Shown one piece after another: positions 1-7,170 of a stretch of DNA of 64,000 bases. The stretch is from Micrococcus sp. 2A (GTDB lineage Bacteria; Actinomycetota; Actinomycetes; Actinomycetales; Micrococcaceae). The DNA is taken from the NCBI RefSeq assembly GCF_039519235.1, contig NZ_CP154351.1, forward strand, positions 868,001 through 932,000, given 5' to 3'. Numbering within the stretch: the first letter of the stretch is position 1; the number at the start of each line of letters is the position of its first letter. The translations under genes and the position numbers were made by a program. Below the pieces are notes generated by a model. The model saw nothing but the letters and a program-made list of their open reading frames with translations, had not been told where the DNA came from and made no database searches.

Positions 1-971
1 TGAACGCCCCCGACCAGGTCTACTGCGCCCGCGCCGGACGCTCAGAGCTGACCGGCCTCGTCCTCACCGAGGAAGAGGTCCGGGATCTCGTCGAGGTGAT
101 GCTGAAGACGACCGGGAGGCGACTGGACCTCTCGATGCCGTTCGTGGACGCCTCGTTGCCCGACGGCTCGCGCCTGCACGTGGCCATCCCGGACATCACT
201 CGGCGGCACTGGGCCGTCAACATCCGCAAGTTCATCAGCCGAACGAGACGTCTGGACGACCTCGTTCGCTCCGGCTCGCTCTCTGCCTCCGCGGCGCGCT
301 TCCTCGACGCCGCCGTGGACGCGGGGATGAACGTCCTCGTCTCGGGGGCTACCCAGGCGGGCAAGACGACGCTGCTGAACTGCCTGGCGGCCTCCATCGG
401 GCCGAGGGAGCGCGTCATCACCGTGGAGGAGATCTTCGAGCTGCAGATCCCGGTGCGCGACGTCGTGGGGCTGCAGTGCCGCCAGCCCAACCTGGAGGGC
501 CATGGCGAGATCCCGCTTCGTCGCCTGGTGAAGGAGGCCCTGCGCATGCGGCCGGACCGCCTGATCGTGGGCGAGGTCCGCGAGGCTGAGGCGCTCGACA
601 TGCTCGTCGCCTTGAACTCGGGACTGGCGGGCATGTGCACGATCCATGCCAACTCGGCCTCCGACGCCCTCACCAAGCTGTGCACCCTGCCCCTGCTCGC
701 CGGGGAGAACATCTCCCGCAGCTTCGTGGTCCCGACCGTGGCCACCTGCATCGACCTGGTGGTCCACTGCGAGCGGGATCGCGAGGGCCGCCGGCGGGTC
801 CGGGAGATCCTCAGCGTCGGGTCCCGCGTGGAGGAAGGGGTCATCGAGACGTCGATCCTGTTCCGCCGGGACCGGGAGGGCGACCTCGAGGTGAATCCGG
901 CGGCCAGTCTCGAGTTCGAGGCGTTAGACCGGCACGGGGTCGACGTGCACGAGCTCCTGGAGCTGCGCTGA
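1..971 (+). CDS. tadA: Tad pilus secretion ATPase TadA/CpaF, 5' end cut by the window
   Basis: Hexameric AAA-type ATPase that powers assembly of Flp/Tad pili at the inner face of the membrane. The open frame runs from base 3 without a stop, so only the last 322 residues are present. The Walker A motif GATQAGKTT lies near bases 346-375. A Walker B-like segment DRLIVGEVREAE and the histidine box CTIHANS follow, as in the CpaF/TadA/VirB11 family. The stop codon overlaps the ATG of the next gene (tgATG), so translation is probably coupled to tadB. In Micrococcus luteus, Flp pili of this class have been reported to be required for natural transformation. The family call is firm; the role in DNA uptake here is inferred. 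Confidence 0.93.
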   Translation, partial: NAPDQVYCARAGRSELTGLVLTEEEVRDLVEVMLKTTGRRLDLSMPFVDASLPDGSRLHVAIPDITRRHWAVNIRKFISRTRRLDDLVRSGSLSASAARFLDAAVDAGMNVLVSGATQAGKTTLLNCLAASIGPRERVITVEEIFELQIPVRDVVGLQCRQPNLEGHGEIPLRRLVKEALRMRPDRLIVGEVREAEALDMLVALNSGLAGMCTIHANSASDALTKLCTLPLLAGENISRSFVVPTVATCIDLVVHCERDREGRRRVREILSVGSRVEEGVIETSILFRRDREGDLEVNPAASLEFEALDRHGVDVHELLELR

Positions 972-1828
972 TGGCCGTGGTGTGGGGTCTGGCACTGGGT
1001 GTGGGCCTCTTCCTCGTGTGGTGGTCGGTGTGGGCGGAGCCCGCCGCCGGCACGCCTCGCGTGAGCTCCGATTCGCGGCTGCGCGTGCTGATCGCCCAGT
1101 CCGGTGTCTCCGGGCTGTCCCCGGCCGGCGTGGTGTCCGCGATGACGGCGGGAGCGCTGATCGCCGCCCTGCTCGTCTTCGCCGTGACCCGAACATGGAC
1201 CATCGCGGCGTGCTTCGGCCTGTTCGGCGGCGCCGTGCCCTGGCTCCTCCTGACCTGGCAGGCCCGGCGCAGGAGCATCGCCCTGCGGGAGCTCTGGCCG
1301 GACGCGATCGACCATGCCCGGTCCGCCATCCGGGCCGGCCTGACCCTCCCGGAAGCCCTCATCCAGCTGGGCGACTCCGGCCCCGAGGGGCTGCGGGAAC
1401 CCTTCGTGGCGTTCGCCCGGGACTACCGTTCGGGTGCTCGGTTCCTCGACGCCCTCGAGAGGCTGAAGGTGCGCATGGCGGACCCCGTGGCAGACCGGCT
1501 CGTCGTCTCGCTGCGCCTGACCCGGGAGGTCGGTGGCGCAGACATCGGCGTGCTGTTGCAGACCCTCTCCGAGTTCCTGCGGCAGGACGCACGTATCCGG
1601 GCTGAGCTGGAGGCACGGCAGTCCTGGACGGTGAACGCGGCCCGCCTGGCCGTCTGCGCGCCGTGGATCGTGCTCGTCCTGCTCGGGACCCAGCCCATGG
1701 CCGTTGCCGCCTACCAGTCGGTGACCGGCGGAATAGTGCTCCTCATCGGCCTCGTCGTCTCCGTGGTCTGCTACCAGGTCATGCTGCGCATCGGGGCGCT
1801 GCCACGTGAGAGAAGGGTGCTGGCGTGA
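971..1828 (+). CDS. tadB: Tad pilus inner-membrane platform protein TadB
   Basis: A 285-residue type II secretion F-domain protein forming half of the membrane platform on which the TadA ATPase acts. Two hydrophobic segments lie at the N terminus (about residues 2-20 and 52-85), a cytoplasmic helical domain in the middle, and two more near the C terminus (about 223-270). The ATG at 971 overlaps the tadA stop; longer upstream readings of this frame only shadow tadA. The next gene starts inside its last codons (GTG at 1825). Order tadA-tadB-tadC is standard. Similarity to TadC is only at the level of the shared domain. Confidence 0.88.
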   Translation: MAVVWGLALGVGLFLVWWSVWAEPAAGTPRVSSDSRLRVLIAQSGVSGLSPAGVVSAMTAGALIAALLVFAVTRTWTIAACFGLFGGAVPWLLLTWQARRRSIALRELWPDAIDHARSAIRAGLTLPEALIQLGDSGPEGLREPFVAFARDYRSGARFLDALERLKVRMADPVADRLVVSLRLTREVGGADIGVLLQTLSEFLRQDARIRAELEARQSWTVNAARLAVCAPWIVLVLLGTQPMAVAAYQSVTGGIVLLIGLVVSVVCYQVMLRIGALPRERRVLA

Positions 1829-2766
1829 GCGTTCTTCTCGTCTGGGGCGGCGTCCTGGGGCTGACACTCGGGACCGGGCTCTGGCTCATCGTCGCCGCCC
1901 AGCCGCTGGGGTGGCGTCCGAGTCTGGTGGAGCGCGTGGCCCCGCAGCTGCGCCACCACACCCCTGCCTCGCGCCTGCTGCAGGAGGAGGGTGCGGCCAC
2001 CTCGCCGTGGGGTGCCTGGGGTCGAATCCTCGATCCCGTCATGGGTGCGGTGATGGGCCGGCTGCAGCGCTTCATTCCGGCTGGGGAAGCGCTTGCCCAC
2101 AAGCTCGAGGCGGCAGGATCCGAGCTGACACCGGCCGACTACCGGGCGCAGCAGGTCCTGTGCACCTGCGCAGGCGCGGCCCTGGCGACCGTCGTCGCCG
2201 TCCTGCTGGCGGCGTCCGGCCGGATTCCGGCGCTCTCGGGGCTCGCCTTCGTGGTCGTGGGTGCGCTGGCCGGTCACCTGCTGCGGGACCAACTCCTCTC
2301 CCTGCAGATCACCCGTCGCCGCACCGCCATCCTCACGGAGTTCCCCTCCGTGGCGGAGCTGTTCGCACTCTCCGTCGGTGCGGGAGAGAGCGCGGCGGGG
2401 GCTCTGGAGCGGATCGCGACCAGTGCACGAGGCGAGTTGGCCGGCGAGTTCGAACGGGCGCTCGCGGACATGCGTGCGGGCGCCTCCCTCGCCGCGGCCC
2501 TGAAGGCCACCGCTCGCCGAGTCCAGCTGCCGCCCATCGAGCGCTTCATCGGGGGTGTCCTCATCGCCCTCGACCGCGGCACTCCGCTGGCCGACGTCCT
2601 GCGTGCCCAGGCCCAGGACGTCCGCGAGATGGGCCGCCGTGAGCTCATGGAGGCCGCAGGCCGCAAAGAGATCCAGATGATGGTCCCGCTCGTCTTCGGC
2701 ATCCTGCCGCTCACCGTCATCTTCGCCGTCTTCCCGGGCATCTCGCTGATGCGTCTGGGCTTCTGA
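1825..2766 (+). CDS. tadC: Tad pilus inner-membrane platform protein TadC
   Basis: A 313-residue partner of TadB in the Tad pilus platform. A hydrophobic N-terminal helix (about 3-22) and paired helices near 115-150 precede the F-domain, whose helical segments contain EFPSVAELFALSVGAGES and GGVLIALDRGTPLADVLRAQA. A C-terminal helix (MMVPLVFGILPLTVIFAVF) anchors the end. The GTG at 1825 overlaps the tadB stop codon by four bases, indicating coupled translation. A 95-base gap with a good GAGGAGGG ribosome site follows before the pilin gene, as expected if the pilin is made in excess of the machinery. Confidence 0.88.
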   Translation: MSVLLVWGGVLGLTLGTGLWLIVAAQPLGWRPSLVERVAPQLRHHTPASRLLQEEGAATSPWGAWGRILDPVMGAVMGRLQRFIPAGEALAHKLEAAGSELTPADYRAQQVLCTCAGAALATVVAVLLAASGRIPALSGLAFVVVGALAGHLLRDQLLSLQITRRRTAILTEFPSVAELFALSVGAGESAAGALERIATSARGELAGEFERALADMRAGASLAAALKATARRVQLPPIERFIGGVLIALDRGTPLADVLRAQAQDVREMGRRELMEAAGRKEIQMMVPLVFGILPLTVIFAVFPGISLMRLGF

Positions 2767-2861
2767 AGACCCACAACTGAATAGCCCCCACCCGCCAGCC
2801 ATCCGCCCAGACGACCCATCGCACCGCACCGGGCCATGCCCGCCATCCCGAGGAGGGAACC

Positions 2862-3071
2862 ATGAACCACCACCACGCCTTCGCCGCCCTGATCACCGCA
2901 CTGCAGAGCTTCATCCCCACCGACGTCCGTGACGACCGCGGCGACGTGCCGGGCTGGGTCATGATCACCCTGATGTCCGCCGTCCTGGTGGCGGGCCTCC
3001 TGCTGATCGCCGGCCCTGCTCTGCAGGACCTGTTCAACCAGGCCATCGACAAGGTGTCCACGGGCGCCTGA
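2862..3071 (+). CDS. flp: Small Flp-type pilin candidate
   Basis: A 69-residue protein: a short polar leader (1-32), one strongly hydrophobic helix (about 33-52, WVMITLMSAVLVAGLLLIAG) and a short amphipathic tail ending DKVSTGA. Size, topology and place between tadC and the tadE-like genes fit the structural pilin. The expected prepilin-peptidase context (Gly followed four or five residues later by Glu-Tyr/Phe) is not seen; the sequence around the likely cleavage point is RGDVPGWVM. It may therefore be processed atypically or be a different small Tad component. The ribosome site GAGGAGGG lies at 2850-2857. Protein reality is very likely; the exact pilin role is inferred from context. Confidence 0.75.
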   Translation: MNHHHAFAALITALQSFIPTDVRDDRGDVPGWVMITLMSAVLVAGLLLIAGPALQDLFNQAIDKVSTGA

Positions 3072-3074
3072 CCC

Positions 3075-3503
3075 ATGTCGCAGTCCCACTGGATGCCCCC
3101 TGTGGCGGCTCCCGGGCTCCGGCCGGGGAGCCGCCGGCAGGACGAGACGGGTGCCGCCGTCGCTGAGTCGTCGATGGTGATGGCGTTGGTCGTCCTGCTC
3201 TTCGCCGCACTCCTGCAGGCCGGCATCGTCATCCACACCCGCAACGTGATGATCGACGCCGCGTCGGCGGGGGCCCGCTATGGGGCACTCGCGGACCGCC
3301 ACCCCGGGGACGGTGTGGAACGGGCGCGGGAAGTCCTGGCGGCGAGTGCTCCCGGTCAGTCGGGTGCGGCCATCACGGCGGAGACGACGAGCCAGGGAGG
3401 CGTTCCCATCGTCCGCGTCACCGTCTCGAGCTCGCTGCCCGGAGTCGGATTCCTCCCGGGACCCGTTCCACTCACGGTGAGCGGCCATGCGTACCGGCAC
3501 TGA
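3075..3503 (+). CDS. TadE-like minor pilin / pilus assembly protein
   Basis: A 142-residue protein with a polar N-terminal part, the TadE-type motif TGAAVAESSMV (Glu five residues after Gly) and a single hydrophobic helix (about 36-56), followed by an extracytoplasmic domain. TadE-family proteins are pseudopilins processed by the same peptidase as the pilin and needed for pilus assembly. It starts four bases after the pilin stop and no clear ribosome site is visible at ATG 3075, so translation is probably coupled. The 3' end overlaps the next gene by 17 bases. Which TadE/TadF position it corresponds to cannot be decided here. Confidence 0.8.
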   Translation: MSQSHWMPPVAAPGLRPGSRRQDETGAAVAESSMVMALVVLLFAALLQAGIVIHTRNVMIDAASAGARYGALADRHPGDGVERAREVLAASAPGQSGAAITAETTSQGGVPIVRVTVSSSLPGVGFLPGPVPLTVSGHAYRH

Positions 3504-3930
3504 GACGCAGAACCACGTCGGGGAGCGCGGTTCTGCGACGGTCGAATTCCTCATGCTGTCCCTGGTCCTGCTCATCCCCGTGGTGTATCTGATGATCTAC
3601 GTGTCCCAGATCCAGGCCGCCGCCTTCGCGTCGGTCGCCGCGGCGGACCAGGCCGCGAGGGTCCTCGTCGCCAGCACGGAGGAGGTCTCCGCCGGGCAGG
3701 CCGCCTCCACCATCCAGCTGACCCTCGCCGACTACGGCGTCTCCTCCGACCTCGCCGACGTGTCCGTGCGGTGCAGCGTCGGCGGCTGCGGAACCCGTGA
3801 GCCCGCTGAGGTGGTCGAGGTCAGCGTGGCCGTCGAGGTCCCCGTGCCGTTCGCACCGGCGCCCTGGTCCGCTTCGCTCAGCCCCGTGAGCGTCGGCTCC
3901 GAGGCTCGGCAGTTGGTGCCGAGGTTCTGA
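3487..3930 (+). CDS. TadE/TadF-like minor pilin
   Basis: A 147-residue protein with the classic TadE signature ERGSATVEFLML at residues 14-25, including the conserved Glu and Phe, and one hydrophobic helix (about 22-45). The extracytoplasmic part contains two cysteines (VRCSVGGCG) that could form a disulfide. The gene overlaps its upstream neighbour by 17 bases and its downstream neighbour by one base (TGATG). Function in the Tad pilus is inferred from motif and operon. Confidence 0.82.
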   Translation: MRTGTETQNHVGERGSATVEFLMLSLVLLIPVVYLMIYVSQIQAAAFASVAAADQAARVLVASTEEVSAGQAASTIQLTLADYGVSSDLADVSVRCSVGGCGTREPAEVVEVSVAVEVPVPFAPAPWSASLSPVSVGSEARQLVPRF

Positions 3931-4382
3931 TGCGTGCCCGGACCCGACTCGTTGACGACCGCGGCCAGACCACCGTCCTCACCGTCGGACTGTGCGCCGT
4001 GCTGATCGCCCTCATGCTCGTCATGCTGGCCGTCACCACGGTGGCCATCCAGGCGAGGCGGCTGCAGTCCCTCGCGGACGGGGCCGCGCTCGCCGGTGCC
4101 GAGGAGCTGGGCTTCCGCCTGGACGAGAACCCCACGGTGGTCCTGTCCGACGACGAAGTCGCCGCGTCCGCCGACGCATACCTGTCGGCCGTGGGCGGGC
4201 AGGAGAGCGTGCCCGGCCTCGCAGACATGGAGGCCGGGGTGGCCGGGGACGGCGCGACCGTGATCGTCCGCCTCGAGGCGCAGGTGAGCCTGCTGCCCGC
4301 TGGAGGGTGGTTCACCGGGGTCATCCCCGCAACGGTCCCCGTGCAGGCGGAGGGCAGCTCCCGGACGGCCCTCACCCGGTGA
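3930..4382 (+). CDS. TadG-like pilus assembly protein (Rv3660c-neighbour type)
   Basis: A 150-residue protein with the motif DDRGQTTVLTVGLCAVL at residues 9-25, one transmembrane helix (about 16-40) and the stretch AIQARRLQSLADGAALAGAEEL, typical of the short actinobacterial TadG-like proteins that close Tad operons. The C-terminal part is extracytoplasmic. It starts on the stop codon of the preceding gene. It probably acts with the two TadE-like proteins in anchoring or initiating the pilus. Confidence 0.78.
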   Translation: MRARTRLVDDRGQTTVLTVGLCAVLIALMLVMLAVTTVAIQARRLQSLADGAALAGAEELGFRLDENPTVVLSDDEVAASADAYLSAVGGQESVPGLADMEAGVAGDGATVIVRLEAQVSLLPAGGWFTGVIPATVPVQAEGSSRTALTR

Positions 4383-4570
4383 TTCCGGCCGGGTCCTTCC
4401 GAGGGGTACCACGGTGGTGCCACGGGTGGCGTGCCACGGTGGTCTTCCTCGACCTCGAGGGCACATGGATCGAGGCACCGGACGACGGCGCCGACGACCT
4501 CGCGGCCGGCGTGGCGGCCGGGCAGCGGGCGTTCGCGGAGATCGCCCAGGCCCTCGAGCGGTGGCGCTGA
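4379..4570 (+). CDS. Small hypothetical protein at the end of the tad operon
   Basis: An open frame of 63 residues from GTG 4379, which overlaps the stop of the preceding gene; an alternative GTG lies at 4439. From codon 21 onward about 41 of 43 codons end in G or C, and the protein is acidic and helix-prone (VVFLDLEGTWIEAPDDG...AFAEIAQALERWR). That pattern matches real genes in this window. The first 20 codons are Arg/Trp/His-rich and less convincing, so the true start may be 4439, though no ribosome site is obvious there. No family recognised. It may be the last gene of the Tad operon or the tail of a decayed gene. Confidence 0.5.
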   Translation: MIPAGSFRGVPRWCHGWRATVVFLDLEGTWIEAPDDGADDLAAGVAAGQRAFAEIAQALERWR

Positions 4571-4615
4571 GATCGGGCGCATCATCGGCGCGGTCATGAT
4601 GCTTCGCTGGTGGGC

Positions 4616-4675
4616 GCGGGAGGAATCGTACGGCGCGGGAGGAACCGGACACGGTGCGGGAGGAACCGGACACGG
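4616..4675. repeat. Three tandem copies of an about 20-bp unit
   Basis: The 20-base unit gcgggaggaaccggacacgg occurs exactly at 4635-4654 and 4656-4675, with a diverged 18-base copy at 4616-4633, giving a 21-base period. It lies between the last small ORF of the pilus operon and the terminator. No gene is apparent. Confidence 0.85.
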
Positions 4676-4678
4676 CAA

Positions 4679-4715
4679 CGCCCCCGCGTCGAGGAGGACT
4701 CCCGAGGCGGGGGCG
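4679..4715. terminator. Hairpin between convergent tad and transporter genes
   Basis: Arms cgcccccgc (4679-4687) and gcgggggcg (4707-4715) form a 9-bp all-GC stem. The position between convergent transcription units suggests a bidirectional terminator; there is no T tract. Confidence 0.6.
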
Positions 4716-4738
4716 CGCTGCTCATTCCCGAGCGGACC

Positions 4739-6250
4739 TCACCACATGCCGAGGACCTTCATCCAGGCGCCGCCCACCACGGTCCAGATGACGATGTTCA
4801 CGAGGCTCGCCAGGAAGCCCACTCGGAACCACTCCTTGGTGGGCACGTAGCCGGAGCCGTACACCACGCCCGCGGGGCCGGAGGAGTAGTGGGCCAGGCC
4901 GCCGAAGAGGTTGCCGATGAAGCCGAAGGCGAGGGCAGCGAAGACCGGCGGGGTGCCGGCGGCCACCGCGGCGGTCAGGAACACGGCGTACATCGCCACG
5001 ATCTGCGCCGTGTTGGACGCGAACAGGTAGTGCACGTAGAAGTACACGAGGGCCAGCAGCGCGAAGGCCACGTACCACGGCAGGCCGCCGACCGCGCCGG
5101 AGACGGAGCGGCCGATCCAGTCGATCACGCCCAGCTCGTTCAGGTGTGTCGCCATGCCCACGAGCACGCCGAAGAAGACGAGCGTGGACCACGCGCCGCC
5201 GTTGGCGGCCATGTCCTTCCAGGTGAGCACCTTGGTGACGAGCAGGGCGGCGACGCCCACGAACGCCACCGCGGTGGCGTTGAGGTCCAGCAGGGAGCCG
5301 AGGACCCACATCAGCAGCAGCGCGACGAACGTGCCCGCCATGATCACTTCGCCGCGGCTCATGGGGCCGGCCTGGTGCAGCTGCTCGCGGGCGCGTCCAG
5401 GGGCATCCGGGGTCTTCGTCAGCTCCGGCGGGTAGATCTTGGTCATCGCCCACGGCATCACGGCGAGCGCCACGAGGCCCGGCACGATCGCGGCTAGCGC
5501 CCACGAGCCCCACGTGATCTGCACGCCGTTGTCCGCCGCGAACTTGGCGGCCAGCGGGTTGCCGGCCATGGCGGTGAGGAACATGGCCGAGGTGATCGTG
5601 TTCACCTGCACCGCGGTCATCGAGAGGTAGGCGCCGAGCCGGCGCCGGGACTCCGGCGTGTCCGGGGTGGAGCCCTGCACGCGGGCCAGGGAGGAGATGA
5701 TCGGGAAGACGACGCCGCCAGCGCGCGCCGTGTTGGACGGCGTCGCCGGGGCGAGGATCAGGTCCGTGACGGCCATGCCGTAGCTCAGGCCCAGGCTGGA
5801 CTTGCCCAGCTTGGTGACGAACCACAGCGCGATGCGCCGGCCCAGGCCCGTGAGCAGGAAGCCGTCGGCGATGAAGAACGCCGCCACGATCAGCCACACG
5901 GCGCTGTTGCCGAAGCCCGTGAGCGCCTCCTTGCCGGGGTCCATGGTGCCCGTGATCATGGCCGCCGCCAGCCCCACCAGGGCGACGGACGCCGTCGGGA
6001 GCGGCTGGAGGATGAGCGCCAGGATGGTGCCGAGGAAGATGCCGGCCATGTGCATGCCGCGCGGGTCCACGCCCTCGGGCGGCGGAATCAGCCACACGGC
6101 CACGGTCACCAGCAGGATCGCCAGGACCTTCAGGATCATCCCCGTGGACGACGGCGGCGCCGCCGCGGGAGGCGCCGTTCCGGCGCCCGCGCCCTTCTCG
6201 GTGACAGAGCCGTTCGGGGCGGCGTCGGACGGGGAAACGGAAGAAGCCAT
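4739..6250 (-). CDS. DASS/SLC13-family sodium:anion (dicarboxylate-type) symporter
   Basis: A 503-residue polytopic membrane protein with about eleven hydrophobic segments. It carries two SNT motifs, SNTARAGGVVFPI and SNTAQIVAMYAVFL, which bind sodium and substrate carboxylates in SLC13/DASS transporters. The family imports succinate, malate, fumarate, 2-oxoglutarate or citrate; the neighbouring sdhCAB operon makes C4-dicarboxylates a reasonable guess, but the substrate is not visible. I chose ATG 6250 because gagggg lies nine bases upstream. ATG 6259 would leave almost no spacing, and the longer frame to 6343 runs into the sdh terminator. The N-terminal 35 residues are Ala/Pro/Ser-rich and cytoplasmic. 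Confidence 0.88.
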   Translation of the reverse strand: MASSVSPSDAAPNGSVTEKGAGAGTAPPAAAPPSSTGMILKVLAILLVTVAVWLIPPPEGVDPRGMHMAGIFLGTILALILQPLPTASVALVGLAAAMITGTMDPGKEALTGFGNSAVWLIVAAFFIADGFLLTGLGRRIALWFVTKLGKSSLGLSYGMAVTDLILAPATPSNTARAGGVVFPIISSLARVQGSTPDTPESRRRLGAYLSMTAVQVNTITSAMFLTAMAGNPLAAKFAADNGVQITWGSWALAAIVPGLVALAVMPWAMTKIYPPELTKTPDAPGRAREQLHQAGPMSRGEVIMAGTFVALLLMWVLGSLLDLNATAVAFVGVAALLVTKVLTWKDMAANGGAWSTLVFFGVLVGMATHLNELGVIDWIGRSVSGAVGGLPWYVAFALLALVYFYVHYLFASNTAQIVAMYAVFLTAAVAAGTPPVFAALAFGFIGNLFGGLAHYSSGPAGVVYGSGYVPTKEWFRVGFLASLVNIVIWTVVGGAWMKVLGMW

Positions 6251-6303
6251 GCGGTTCATCCCCTCACGGAGTTGACGCGGATGTGCGGGTTCTGACACGG
6301 ACA

Positions 6304-6309
6304 AATCTA
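6304..6309 (-). promoter_or_regulatory. -10 element TAGATT for the DASS transporter
   Basis: TAGATT on the minus strand, about 54 bases before ATG 6250, resembles the TAGACT hexamers found before other genes in this window. No clear -35 box. Confidence 0.35.
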
Positions 6310-6335
6310 CTCTCGGCGGGGATCTCCGAGGCGCT

Positions 6336-6373
6336 CCCGGCACCCGGTGAGACCAGGCTCACCGGGTGCCGGG
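6336..6373 (-). terminator. Terminator of the sdhCAB operon
   Basis: A 16-bp perfect stem, cccggcacccggtgag (6336-6351) and ctcaccgggtgccggg (6358-6373), with a 6-base loop, 32 bases beyond the sdhB stop. The 3' arm, in plus-strand orientation, runs into iterated ccgggtg units. Confidence 0.75.
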
Positions 6374-6389
6374 TGCCGGGTGCCGGGTG
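6362..6389. repeat. Four exact copies of ccgggtg
   Basis: Perfect 7-base tandem repeat (four units) overlapping one arm of the sdh terminator. Copy number could vary between strains and would lengthen the possible stem pairings. Confidence 0.85.
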
Positions 6390-6404
6390 CGGGCGCTCGG
6401 CCGG

Positions 6405-7157
6405 TCAGTCGTCGCGGCCGCCGCGCAGCCGCGCGCGCACGGCCTCCCGGTTCACCGCGCTGATGGCGGAGAGCGGGATGCCGGCCGGGCACACCTGGGC
6501 GCACTCGCCGTACACGGAGCAGGGGCCGAACTCGGCGTCCGCCGTCGCGGTGATGCTCAGCGCGCGGCGGCCGCGCTCCGGCTGGCCCTGGGGGAGCGTG
6601 GCGAGGTGCTCCAGCAGCGATCCGGTGAAGAGGTGCGAGGACCCGTTGGGACAGGCCGCCACGCACGCGCCGCACTGGATGCACGCCGCGAAGTCGAGCG
6701 CCTTCTCGGCGGTGCGGAAGGGGATCTGGCGCGCGTCCGCGTCCGGCGCGGTGCCGACGTCGACTCCCACGAAGCCGCCCGAGGCCACCACGCGGTCCAG
6801 GGCGCCGCGGTCCACCACCAGGTCCCGCTGCACCGGGAAGGCGTCGGACCGGAACGGCTCGAGGCGGATGCGGTCGCCGTCCCGGTAGGAGCGCAGGTGC
6901 TGGCGGCAGGACGGCGTGTTGGCCACGGGCCCGTGCGGGCGCTCGTCCACGGTGATGCCGCACGCGCCGCAGATGCCCTCGCGGCAGTCCGAGTCGAACG
7001 CCACCGGTTCGAAGCCCTCCTCCACGAGCTGCTCGTTGAGGCGGTCCAGCAGTTCGAGCAGGGACATCTCCTCGGTGGCATCCTCCACCACGTACGTCTC
7101 GAAGCGTCCCTCGGCGGCGGGGGAGTCCTGCCGCCAGATCTCCAGGGTCAGTCTCAT
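6405..7157 (-). CDS. sdhB: Succinate dehydrogenase iron-sulfur subunit
   Basis: A 250-residue subunit carrying electrons from the flavoprotein to menaquinone in the TCA cycle and respiratory chain. The [2Fe-2S] plant-ferredoxin region has CREGICGACG plus a downstream Cys (PSCRQH). The C-terminal half has CIQCGACVAACP and CSVYGECAQVCP for the [4Fe-4S] and [3Fe-4S] clusters. The second motif spacing is that of the actinobacterial/fumarate-reductase-like branch. It follows sdhA by 13 bases and ends the operon. Confidence 0.95.
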   Translation of the reverse strand: MRLTLEIWRQDSPAAEGRFETYVVEDATEEMSLLELLDRLNEQLVEEGFEPVAFDSDCREGICGACGITVDERPHGPVANTPSCRQHLRSYRDGDRIRLEPFRSDAFPVQRDLVVDRGALDRVVASGGFVGVDVGTAPDADARQIPFRTAEKALDFAACIQCGACVAACPNGSSHLFTGSLLEHLATLPQGQPERGRRALSITATADAEFGPCSVYGECAQVCPAGIPLSAISAVNREAVRARLRGGRDD

Positions 7158-7170
7158 GGTGCGTCCGTCC

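Noticed and set aside
20..1867. Long minus-strand open frames opposite the tad genes, and similar long antisense frames elsewhere
   Set aside because: Shadow frames caused by very high GC; composition is Arg/Gly/His-rich or Val/His-rich and they lack domains.
4416..4450. Repeated ccacggtgg-type words as an operator
   Set aside because: Imperfect and not truly palindromic; they may simply be codons of the small frame.
6251..6343. Longer DASS transporter starting at GTG 6343
   Set aside because: The extension overlaps the sdh terminator, and ATG 6250 has a well-spaced gagggg.
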